From Candidatus Hydrogenedentota bacterium (lineage in GTDB: Bacteria; Hydrogenedentota; Hydrogenedentia; Hydrogenedentales; SLHB01): a DNA stretch of 10,289 bases. The notes under the pieces were generated by a model. It ran no database searches, was not told the origin of the DNA, and worked only from the letters and a program-made list of their open reading frames with translations. The DNA lies in contig SLSB01000488.1 in the NCBI GenBank assembly GCA_007130675.1, positions 1-10,289 on the forward strand, in the 5' to 3' direction. Of this stretch, positions 5,013 through 10,289 are shown piece after piece; position 1 is the stretch's first letter; every line of letters begins with the position of its first letter. The translations under genes and the position numbers were made by a program.

Positions 5013-6651
5013 GAACACAGAGTTTCCAGAACACGCCCTTCCGGACGCCCCGGGACAGCCGCGTGCCTCCGCCGGGTGGCTCATCCCCGTGGCGGGGATT
5101 ATCGTGGTCGCCCTGCTCGCCCTGACCAGCATCATCTTGATTTGGCGCTACATGGCCTCGCGCCCGGTCGACCTTGTTCCGGCCAACGCGGCCATGGTCG
5201 GCCACATCGAAGATCTGCTCGCCATGACTCCGCTGCCCCGCGGAAGCGTAAAGCGCTACGAACCCATTCTACGCACTGACGACGAGGCACGGTGGAACGT
5301 TCATATGTTTGATGTCGGCGTTCCGCCCAATTTCCCCGTGAATGATATCGTCATGACCCTCAAACACGGGACGGCTCTCCAGGACATCTCGATCGCCGAA
5401 ACTGAAGCGCCGCTCAAACAGGAGCGCGAGCTCCGGTTCGCGATGCTGGATCGAGAGTTCGCGATCGTGCGCATAGTCGGCGGTGCGGAGCGATACGAGT
5501 TCACCACCGTGTGCACCGAATTGGCCCATGGCGTCAAGAACCTGCTCGGCACAGCCCCCGGCGTGCGCGAAGTCGAGTCACTCCGGCAGGAAGACCGCCA
5601 GGACGGGCCCATCCGTTGGAGAACGTATACGCTGCGGGCCACGGTGGATTATCGAGCGAGTACCACCGGCCTGCACGCCCTCCTGTCGGAATCCCTCGGA
5701 GAATTCCACGGAGAGCAGCCCGACGTCTCGCTCGCTGGGCCCTCGCGCCGCATCGAGGTGTCGCTGCGCAACCGCCCCGTCGTACAGCTCGAACTGGTAG
5801 GGTTTTCCGCCCCCTATGTGCCCCTGAAAGATTTTCTGGCGGACCCCGGGCTCTTATACGAGATCTCGCCGCTGCTTTTTCGCAGTCTGTTCGGCTTCGA
5901 TCCCAAGGCTTCCGGCATCTCCACGCAGTCTCATCCAGCCGTGCCCGAAGATGGCGAACTGATGACCCAAGCACCCGCACACGATGGCGCAGACACCCCA
6001 CGCGCGGCCATTATCGTAGATGATGGGGGATACGGGGGCCTTGCCTCCGACGCCATTCTCTCGATGGACCCCCGCCTGACCCTGGCCATTCTGCCCGGCA
6101 CGCCCTTCGCCCGAGAGACCACCGAAACCGGCACGTCGCGCGGGTTCGAGGTGCTCGTGCACATGCCCCTCGAATCCGGAAACCCGCACGCGCCCTATCC
6201 CGGCGAACTCACAACCGCCATGGCCCCCGCCGAGCTCGAAGCGCAGGTGGCGGCCGCCCTCGAGGATGTACCCGGCGCCAGAGGAATGAACAACCACACC
6301 GGCTCGGAATTTACCGCCAATGAAGCCGCCATGAAACGGTTTCTGGCCATTTTGAAAGAGCGCGGCATGTTTTTCGTCGACAGCCGCACGACAGCCGAGA
6401 CAGTTGCCGAGTGCGTCGCGCGCCGCATGGGCGTTCCAGTCGCACGCCGCTCCGTCTTCCTCGATAACGAACCCGAGCCGGATCATATCCTCGAGCAGGC
6501 CGTTCTCCTGGCGGACACGGCCGTGGCTGAAGGTGTGGCCATCGGCATCTGCCATTTCAGAAGCACAACAGCCGCAATACTTCCCGAGGTTATCCGGGTG
6601 CTGGATGCCCTGGGCGTCGCGCTGGTGCATGTATCGGAGTTGGTGCAATGA
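5005..6651 (+). CDS. Membrane-anchored divergent polysaccharide deacetylase (YibQ/DUF610 type)
   Basis: A 548-residue protein. Residues 1-23 are polar and Pro-rich, 24-47 form one transmembrane helix (WLIPVAGIIVVALLAL), and ~52-310 is a large extracytoplasmic region that I do not recognise. The C-terminal ~215 residues (331-548) are a divergent polysaccharide deacetylase domain. It shows AAIIVDDGGYGG (Asp339, Asp340), VLVHMPLES (His386), GMNNHTGS (His431), MFFVDSRT (Asp459), FLDNEPE, and near the end AIGICHFR where the family usually has a GHP-like motif. Known relatives such as YibQ are periplasmic and of uncertain activity; YibQ genes neighbour the amidase activator EnvC. ATG 5005 overlaps murI by 8 bases (ATGCCTGA); ATG 4996 is an alternative three codons upstream. 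The long N-terminal region, more than half the protein, is unusual for the family. Likely role: glycan or peptidoglycan remodelling with the amidase. Confidence 0.87.
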   Translation: MPENTEFPEHALPDAPGQPRASAGWLIPVAGIIVVALLALTSIILIWRYMASRPVDLVPANAAMVGHIEDLLAMTPLPRGSVKRYEPILRTDDEARWNVHMFDVGVPPNFPVNDIVMTLKHGTALQDISIAETEAPLKQERELRFAMLDREFAIVRIVGGAERYEFTTVCTELAHGVKNLLGTAPGVREVESLRQEDRQDGPIRWRTYTLRATVDYRASTTGLHALLSESLGEFHGEQPDVSLAGPSRRIEVSLRNRPVVQLELVGFSAPYVPLKDFLADPGLLYEISPLLFRSLFGFDPKASGISTQSHPAVPEDGELMTQAPAHDGADTPRAAIIVDDGGYGGLASDAILSMDPRLTLAILPGTPFARETTETGTSRGFEVLVHMPLESGNPHAPYPGELTTAMAPAELEAQVAAALEDVPGARGMNNHTGSEFTANEAAMKRFLAILKERGMFFVDSRTTAETVAECVARRMGVPVARRSVFLDNEPEPDHILEQAVLLADTAVAEGVAIGICHFRSTTAAILPEVIRVLDALGVALVHVSELVQ

Positions 6652-7631
6652 CGCGCATTCTGGGCATCGAAACGTCATGCGATGAGACGGGGATCGCCGT
6701 CGTGGCCGACGGTACCCGAATACTCGCCAATGAAGTCGCCTCACAAATCGACATGCACGCCGAGTTCGGCGGCGTGGTGCCCGAGCTGGCCTCGCGCCAG
6801 CACATTCGCTGCATCACCCAACTGGTGGACAAGGCCCTCGTCGATGCCGGTTCCGAACCCGGCGATATCGCCGCCGTGGCCGTCACCAATGGACCGGGCC
6901 TCATGGGCGCGCTACTGGTCGGCGTGTGTTTCGGAAAAGCGCTCGCCTATGCATGGGACAAGCCTTTTGTGCCCGTGCATCATATCGAAGGCCACATCTA
7001 CTCCGCGTTTCTCACCGACACCCCGCCCGAGTTTCCTTTCCTGACCCTGGTGGTCAGCGGCGGCCACTCCTGCCTGATTTGGTGCGAGGCGCCCCACGTC
7101 TACCGCCTACTGGGCGCGACACGCGACGATGCCGTCGGCGAGTCCTTCGACAAAGTGGCCCGGTTGCTTGGCTTGCCGTACCCCGGCGGGCCGTCGATTC
7201 AGAAGGCAGCCGAAAACGGAAACCCCGAAGCGTGCGCCTTTCCCCGCGCGATGACCCAAAACGATTCCCTGGATTTCAGTTTCAGCGGACTCAAGACGGC
7301 CGTCCTCTACCGGCTGCGCGAGGGGGGCGTTGCGCAGGAAGACGTCGCGGCCAGTTTTCAGGCCGCCGCGGTCGACGCCCTGCTGATCAAGACCCGGCTG
7401 GCCGTCCAGCAAACGGGCGCCCAGCGGTTGGTGCTCGCCGGAGGCGTGGCCGCAAACAAACTGCTGCGTACGCGTCTCACAGAAGAACTCGATATTCCCG
7501 TGTGCATGCCCTCCTTCCAACTCTGCGTGGATAACGGCGCGATGATCGCCGCCGCGGGATACTCGAGGTTCAAGCACGGCTTCGTGGGGGATGCCCGAAC
7601 CCGGCCCTACCCGGGACTCCAACTCGTCTAG
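6648..7631 (+). CDS. tsaD: tRNA N6-threonylcarbamoyladenosine transferase TsaD
   Basis: A 327-residue cytoplasmic ASKHA-fold enzyme that transfers the threonylcarbamoyl group to A37 of ANN-decoding tRNAs, together with TsaB and TsaE. Signatures in order: ILGIETSCDETGIAV (nucleotide/substrate region at the N-terminus), GGVVPELASRQH, VTNGPGLMGALLVG, metal ligands His112 and His116 in HHIEGH, VSGGHS, DAVGESFDKVARLLGL, PYPGGP, DFSFSGLKTAV, LAGGVAANKLLR, and CVDNGAMIA with metal Asp295. Length is normal and no key residue is missing. ATG 6648 overlaps the deacetylase stop by 4 bases (ATGA), so it is the last gene of the coupled cluster. It appears to be a housekeeping gene embedded in an envelope operon; tsaB, tsaC and tsaE are not in the window. 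Confidence 0.97.
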   Translation: MTRILGIETSCDETGIAVVADGTRILANEVASQIDMHAEFGGVVPELASRQHIRCITQLVDKALVDAGSEPGDIAAVAVTNGPGLMGALLVGVCFGKALAYAWDKPFVPVHHIEGHIYSAFLTDTPPEFPFLTLVVSGGHSCLIWCEAPHVYRLLGATRDDAVGESFDKVARLLGLPYPGGPSIQKAAENGNPEACAFPRAMTQNDSLDFSFSGLKTAVLYRLREGGVAQEDVAASFQAAAVDALLIKTRLAVQQTGAQRLVLAGGVAANKLLRTRLTEELDIPVCMPSFQLCVDNGAMIAAAGYSRFKHGFVGDARTRPYPGLQLV

Positions 7632-7662
7632 TGACACGATTCGCGGCAAAACATGGTATGCT
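7631..7662 (+). promoter_or_regulatory. Extended -10 promoter for pilT
   Basis: TATGCT at 7657-7662 is preceded by TGG (7654-7656), an extended -10. The nearest -35-like hexamer, GTGACA (7631-7636), is 20 bases away and overlaps the tsaD stop, so the extended -10 probably carries most of the strength. The predicted start is near 7669, giving a leader of about 65 bases. Confidence 0.5.
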
Positions 7663-7667
7663 TTAGG

Positions 7668-7686
7668 CAGGACACCACCTGTCCTG
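7668..7686 (+). promoter_or_regulatory. 5'-end hairpin in the pilT leader
   Basis: CAGGACA-CCACC-TGTCCTG is a perfect 7 bp stem with a 5-base loop. It begins almost exactly at the predicted transcription start, so it would cap the 5' end of the pilT mRNA. No T-tract follows, so it is a poor terminator for tsaD. A role in mRNA stability is an inference. Confidence 0.45.
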
Positions 7687-7732
7687 GGGAGTCGTTGTCG
7701 ATAAGCCTTTCGCTAAGGAGGAGCGCCAAGTA

Positions 7733-8800
7733 ATGAATATTCAAGAGCTGATGCGCCAAGCCATGGATACAAATGCCTCTGACCTTCACCTCAAGACCGA
7801 CAATCCGCCCATACTACGCATCGACGGCGATTTGACCCGACTCGAGGGGGAAGCCCTTACCGCGGATAAGATCATCGAGATGCTCGCAGAAATTGTCCGC
7901 CCGCAGGACCTCGAAAAGTTCAAAAAGGTCAAAGAGCTGGATACCTCCTACATGCTCGAGGGCATCGCGCGCTTCCGCATCAATGCCTGTTTTGACGACG
8001 GCGATCCCCGGGTTGTGCTCCGTACGATTCCACTGCAGATCAAGGAAATCGACGCTCTCGGGCTGCCCCAGGTCTTACACAAGGTCTGTCAGCTCAAAAA
8101 CGGCCTCGTGCTGTTTACGGGCGTCACCGGCAGCGGCAAGTCAACCTCGCTGGCCGCCATGATCGACGAGATCAACCGCACGCGGCCTGTTCACGTGGTC
8201 ACCGTCGAAGATCCCCTCGAATTCTTGCACCGCGACAAAATCGGCATCGTGACCCAGCGCGAGGTCGGGCAGGACACCCTATCGTTTGCCAACGCCCTGC
8301 GCGGAGCCCTCCGCCAGGACCCCGACGTCATTCTCATCGGAGAGATGCGCGACGCCGAAACCGTCCGAACCGCGTTGTCTTCGGCAGAAACGGGGCACTT
8401 GGTGCTCTCGACCCTGCATACCGTCAATGCGGTCGAGACGCTCAACCGTATCATGGACTTCTTCGAGCCCCACCAGCAGCAACTGATACGCAAACAGCTT
8501 GCCGGCGTCCTGCGAGCAGTGTGCTCACAACGCCTCCTGCCCTCTACGGCGGGGGACGGCCGGTGCGTGGCTGTCGAGGTGCTCATTGGAAACCGCACCG
8601 TACGCGAACACATCGACCAGGGAAAGAGCTTCAACGACATCACCAAGCTCATCGAAGACGGGTACGAACAGTACGGTATGCAGACATTTGACCAATCCCT
8701 GTTCAATCTCTGGAAAGAGGACCGGATCGACGAAACCACGGCGCTCGAAAACTCGACCAGCCCCCGCGATCTGAAGCTGCGCATGCAAGGGTTCCGGTAA
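7733..8800 (+). CDS. pilT: Type IV pilus retraction ATPase PilT
   Basis: A 355-residue cytoplasmic hexameric ATPase that powers pilus retraction and twitching motility. The N-terminal PAS-like domain (1-~105) opens with the typical SDLHLKTDNPPILRIDGDL. The ATPase core has Walker A GVTGSGKST (130-138), Asp box VTVEDPLEF (156-164), Walker B VILIGEMRDAET (199-210) and His box GHLVLSTLHT (221-230). The C-terminal part has TVREHIDQGKSF where canonical PilT carries AIRNLIREGK; this alignment position and the size mark it as a retraction-type PilT rather than the larger assembly ATPase PilB. The PilT motif itself is diverged. AAGGAGGAG at 7715-7723 is a strong ribosome-binding site. It has its own promoter region and no other pilus gene is nearby, so partners must be elsewhere in the genome. 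Confidence 0.95.
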   Translation: MNIQELMRQAMDTNASDLHLKTDNPPILRIDGDLTRLEGEALTADKIIEMLAEIVRPQDLEKFKKVKELDTSYMLEGIARFRINACFDDGDPRVVLRTIPLQIKEIDALGLPQVLHKVCQLKNGLVLFTGVTGSGKSTSLAAMIDEINRTRPVHVVTVEDPLEFLHRDKIGIVTQREVGQDTLSFANALRGALRQDPDVILIGEMRDAETVRTALSSAETGHLVLSTLHTVNAVETLNRIMDFFEPHQQQLIRKQLAGVLRAVCSQRLLPSTAGDGRCVAVEVLIGNRTVREHIDQGKSFNDITKLIEDGYEQYGMQTFDQSLFNLWKEDRIDETTALENSTSPRDLKLRMQGFR

Positions 8801-8811
8801 GCCAATATTCA

Positions 8812-8840
8812 TTGACTCGCCGGCGATTCCAGACTAGACT
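8812..8840 (+). promoter_or_regulatory. Sigma70-type promoter predicting a leaderless mRNA
   Basis: TTGACT (8812-8817) and TAGACT (8835-8840) have exactly 17 bases between them. Transcription would begin about 7 bases after the -10, at 8847, which is the A of the ATG of the next gene. The -10 hexamer itself contains an in-frame TAG (8835-8837), so the gene cannot start further upstream. Confidence 0.65.
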
Positions 8841-8846
8841 GCTCAT

Positions 8847-9725
8847 ATGTACACGGTTTTCATATGTCTGATAACCTTGGCCGCCGCGCCCGAGAATCTC
8901 GTGGCCAACCCCGGTTTCGAAGCGGTGCGCGGCGTGGTGCCTATTCGCTGGGACCTGTTCGTAATGCCGCGCGAGGGTTCTTATGGCGAGGCCACCCAAG
9001 ACCAGGTCTACGAGGGCAATTACGCGGCAAAACTCCACAACGAAACCGCCTACGACAGGGAACCCGCCAACAACTGGAGCCAGAGCATCACCACGGATAT
9101 GCGCAACAGAGAATTGAGCGTTTCCGGCTGGGCAAAAACCGCTGGAGCTGCCGAGGCCGCCATTTGGATCCAGTGTTTTCAGCGAAGGCCGTTGCGCATT
9201 CTCGCGTTCGAATCGACCGGCACCAGAACGCCTGTGTTTGGCGACACCGACTGGCGCGAGGTCCACATGCGCGTCAACGTACCCAACGAGACTGATTTCA
9301 TCATGGTGCGTTGTGTGATCCTCGGAGAGGGTACCGCCTGGTTCGACGAAATCTCGGTGATTGAGACCCTGCGCCGCGATGCCGTGCCGGACGCCCCCAG
9401 GCCGGAACCGAGAAACGCTGAGACCCCAAGACCCAGAGAACAGAGGACCCCGCCAGTGGATGCCGCGGACAATGCCGTCGAGGAACTGCGGGCCATGCGT
9501 CAAACGCTCGCCGATGCCAATCAAACCCTGCGCGAACTGAATACCGCCCTGCTCGCCCAGATTAGCGCCCTGCAGACCGAGGTCGAACGGCTGCGTGAAG
9601 AGCTGCGTGCCGTGCGCCCGGCTGTTCCACAGGAAACTCCGCGTACTTCCGCCGTGCCTTGGCCCGAACTCCCTGTTCCACCGCTGGTGCCGCATGTTCC
9701 GCGGACCCAAGAGGATCTCCCATGA
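8847..9725 (+). CDS. Exported carbohydrate-binding-like protein with coiled coil
   Basis: A 292-residue protein with a very short hydrophobic N-terminus (MYTVFICLITLAAA, then PENL) that looks like a minimal signal peptide without the usual basic n-region. Residues ~17-175 form a beta-sandwich domain of galactose-binding/CBM4_9 style. It starts NLVANPGFEA, has QVYEGNYAAKLHN and SVSGWAKT, and closes with GEGTAWFDEISVIE, the typical last strand of these folds. A Pro/Arg/Glu-rich linker (~176-207) leads to a heptad coiled coil (~208-256, VEELRAMRQT to EELRAV), then a Pro-rich tail. There is no Shine-Dalgarno sequence before the ATG; promoter spacing suggests a leaderless transcript. Its last codons overlap the next start (ATGA). 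It probably binds a glycan at the surface or in the periplasm and oligomerises; ligand unknown. The minus frame beneath it is a shadow. Confidence 0.8.
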   Translation: MYTVFICLITLAAAPENLVANPGFEAVRGVVPIRWDLFVMPREGSYGEATQDQVYEGNYAAKLHNETAYDREPANNWSQSITTDMRNRELSVSGWAKTAGAAEAAIWIQCFQRRPLRILAFESTGTRTPVFGDTDWREVHMRVNVPNETDFIMVRCVILGEGTAWFDEISVIETLRRDAVPDAPRPEPRNAETPRPREQRTPPVDAADNAVEELRAMRQTLADANQTLRELNTALLAQISALQTEVERLREELRAVRPAVPQETPRTSAVPWPELPVPPLVPHVPRTQEDLP

Positions 9726-9871
9726 ACATGGTCATTGTCATCTCGGTATTGGTTGGCTTGTCGGCGGCCGGCTTTGTGTGGTTTGGCTGGGACTTGGCCG
9801 CGGCTTTTCTGAAGCGCAGACCCGAAGCGCCACCCATCGAGGAGCCGGACGAGTCCGGCGAAATCGAATGA
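9722..9871 (+). CDS. Small single-span membrane protein
   Basis: A 49-residue protein beginning MNMVIVISVLVGLSAAGF. One transmembrane helix spans about residues 3-28, followed by the basic LKRRP and an acidic Glu/Pro/Asp-rich tail (PPIEEPDESGEIE). The basic residues after the helix suggest the tail is cytoplasmic. ATG 9722 overlaps the stop of the preceding gene as ATGA, so the two are translationally coupled and may form a pair, with this protein as a membrane partner. The frame is open upstream to 9659, but that part overlaps the preceding gene. No known family recognised. Confidence 0.65.
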   Translation: MNMVIVISVLVGLSAAGFVWFGWDLAAAFLKRRPEAPPIEEPDESGEIE

Positions 9872-9906
9872 ACCGCCTGCCCATTCCACGCGAAAGAGGC
9901 TGAAGA

Positions 9907-10092
9907 ATGCCACACGAGAAGCAGAAACGGCCCTATCTGGGCGTGCTTTTCAAGTGCTGCCACGTCTATTCGCGCATATACCTTAATGCCGCAGGCACGG
10001 CGTTCTTCGGGTTCTGTCCCAAGTGCGGCGCAAGAATCGAGGTCAAAGCACGAAAAGGCGGCAGCAAGTCCCGCTTCTGGACCGCTGGATAA
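9907..10092 (+). CDS. Small four-cysteine zinc-ribbon-like protein
   Basis: A 61-residue basic protein with the pattern RPYLGVLFKCC (Cys17, Cys18), a central VYSRIYLNAAGTAFFGF, and CPKCGARIEVKA (Cys37, Cys40), ending GGSKSRFWTAG. CPKCG is a classic zinc-ribbon half-site; the other half would be the adjacent Cys17-Cys18 pair rather than the usual CxxC, which is uncommon. I recall very similar short proteins in planctomycete-like genomes, but their function is not known to me. AAGAGG at 9894-9899 is a ribosome-binding site 7 bases before the ATG. The gene lies 35 bases after the small membrane protein and is followed by an intrinsic terminator, so it is probably the last gene of the 8847 transcription unit. 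Confidence 0.75.
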   Translation: MPHEKQKRPYLGVLFKCCHVYSRIYLNAAGTAFFGFCPKCGARIEVKARKGGSKSRFWTAG

Positions 10093-10126
10093 ACCCAGCC
10101 GCTCATCCTGGCCACAGGCTCTTCGA

Positions 10127-10168
10127 GGTGCCGTGAGCATCTTGCTCATGCTTCGGCAACCATTTTTT
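10127..10168 (+). terminator. Intrinsic (Rho-independent) terminator
   Basis: A bipartite stem has outer arms GGTGCCG (10127-10133) and CGGCAACC (10154-10161, one bulged A). The inner perfect hairpin is TGAGCA-TCT-TGCTCA (10134-10148). A run of six T (10163-10168) follows immediately. This is the best terminator in the window and ends the unit that starts at 8847. Confidence 0.7.
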
Positions 10169-10181
10169 CCCGTAGAACGGA

Positions 10182-10203
10182 GGGCGGGGTTTCCAGCCCG
10201 CCC
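10182..10203. repeat. GC-rich palindromic repeat (GGGCGGG/CCCGCCC)
   Basis: GGGCGGG (10182-10188) pairs perfectly with CCCGCCC (10197-10203) across an 8-base loop, GTTTCCAG. It lies beyond the terminator, between convergent genes, and has no T-tract of its own on either strand. This style of intergenic palindrome resembles dispersed repeats that I recall from planctomycete-like genomes; it differs in sequence from the 203-496 units. Confidence 0.55.
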
Positions 10204-10239
10204 ATAGATCGCGGCGGATGGAATCCCCGTCTGCGGACC

Positions 10240-10289
10240 TCACCGGATGTACTGGCGGCGGGTCTGCTCGAAGGTCATCCAGAACCGTC
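10240..10289 (-). CDS. Partial convergent gene, C-terminal tail
   Basis: On the - strand a frame enters from the right edge and ends at TGA (10242-10240). The last residues read RFWMTFEQTRRQYIR, which looks like a genuine protein C-terminus. Fifteen codons are too few to name a family. Its convergent orientation fits the terminator and palindrome at 10127-10203 lying between gene ends. Confidence 0.4.
   Translation of the reverse strand, partial: RFWMTFEQTRRQYIR

Noticed and set aside
5854..6744. Minus frame of 296 residues, rich in Cys, Gly and His
   Set aside because: Antisense to the conserved deacetylase domain; GC-rich codon bias commonly opens this frame.
7606..7621. CCCGG/CCGGG stem at the end of tsaD as a terminator
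   Set aside because: It is within the coding sequence, short, and has no T-tract.
8703..9710. Minus frame of 335 residues
   Set aside because: Antisense shadow of the pilT end and the carbohydrate-binding-like gene; the plus product has a coherent beta-sandwich and coiled coil, while the minus product has none.

Overview
This is a GC-rich bacterial chromosomal segment (around 60% G+C by eye). All complete genes lie on the + strand. No rRNA, tRNA, CRISPR array, transposase or phage gene is visible. The gene set (Sec-exported amidase, GerMN lipoprotein-like/membrane protein, glutamate racemase, PilT) points to a Gram-negative-type envelope with type IV pili. The compact palindromic repeats and several of the small proteins remind me of Planctomycetota- or Hydrogenedentota-like bacteria. 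That placement rests on memory and inference, and nothing in the window proves it.

Layout. (1) 1-80: probable C-terminal tail of a + strand gene cut by the window edge. (2) 81-580: no gene. This stretch holds a cluster of two-hairpin palindromic repeat units (203-496) in both orientations. (3) 581-1930: a promoter, a long leader, then a two-gene unit. It encodes a membrane-anchored protein of unknown function and a double zinc-ribbon protein with a helix-turn-helix-like centre, resembling YvyF-type proteins. (4) 1939-2186: a promoter and a 51-residue single-span membrane protein. (5) 2295-7631: five tightly coupled genes, each overlapping the next by 4 or 8 bases. They encode N-acetylmuramoyl-L-alanine amidase, a GerMN-domain membrane protein, glutamate racemase MurI, a membrane-anchored divergent polysaccharide deacetylase, and TsaD. 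(6) 7657-8800: promoter, leader hairpin and pilT. (7) 8812-10168: a promoter whose predicted transcript starts at the ATG of a secreted carbohydrate-binding-like/coiled-coil protein. A 49-residue membrane protein follows (ATGA overlap), then a 61-residue four-cysteine protein, then a good intrinsic terminator. (8) 10169-10289: a second type of palindromic repeat and the probable tail of a convergent - strand gene.

How the genes fit together. The central cluster is about peptidoglycan: MurI supplies D-glutamate, the amidase cleaves septal or turnover peptidoglycan, and GerMN and the divergent deacetylase are exported or membrane-anchored partners. MurI and GerMN are also neighbours in other phyla, and in E. 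coli the deacetylase family (YibQ) sits next to the amidase activator EnvC. TsaD, a tRNA-modification enzyme, is translationally tied to this set. The most unusual points are the nested, oppositely oriented repeat units, the apparently leaderless gene at 8847, the run of extended -10 promoters, and several small conserved-looking proteins without assigned roles.
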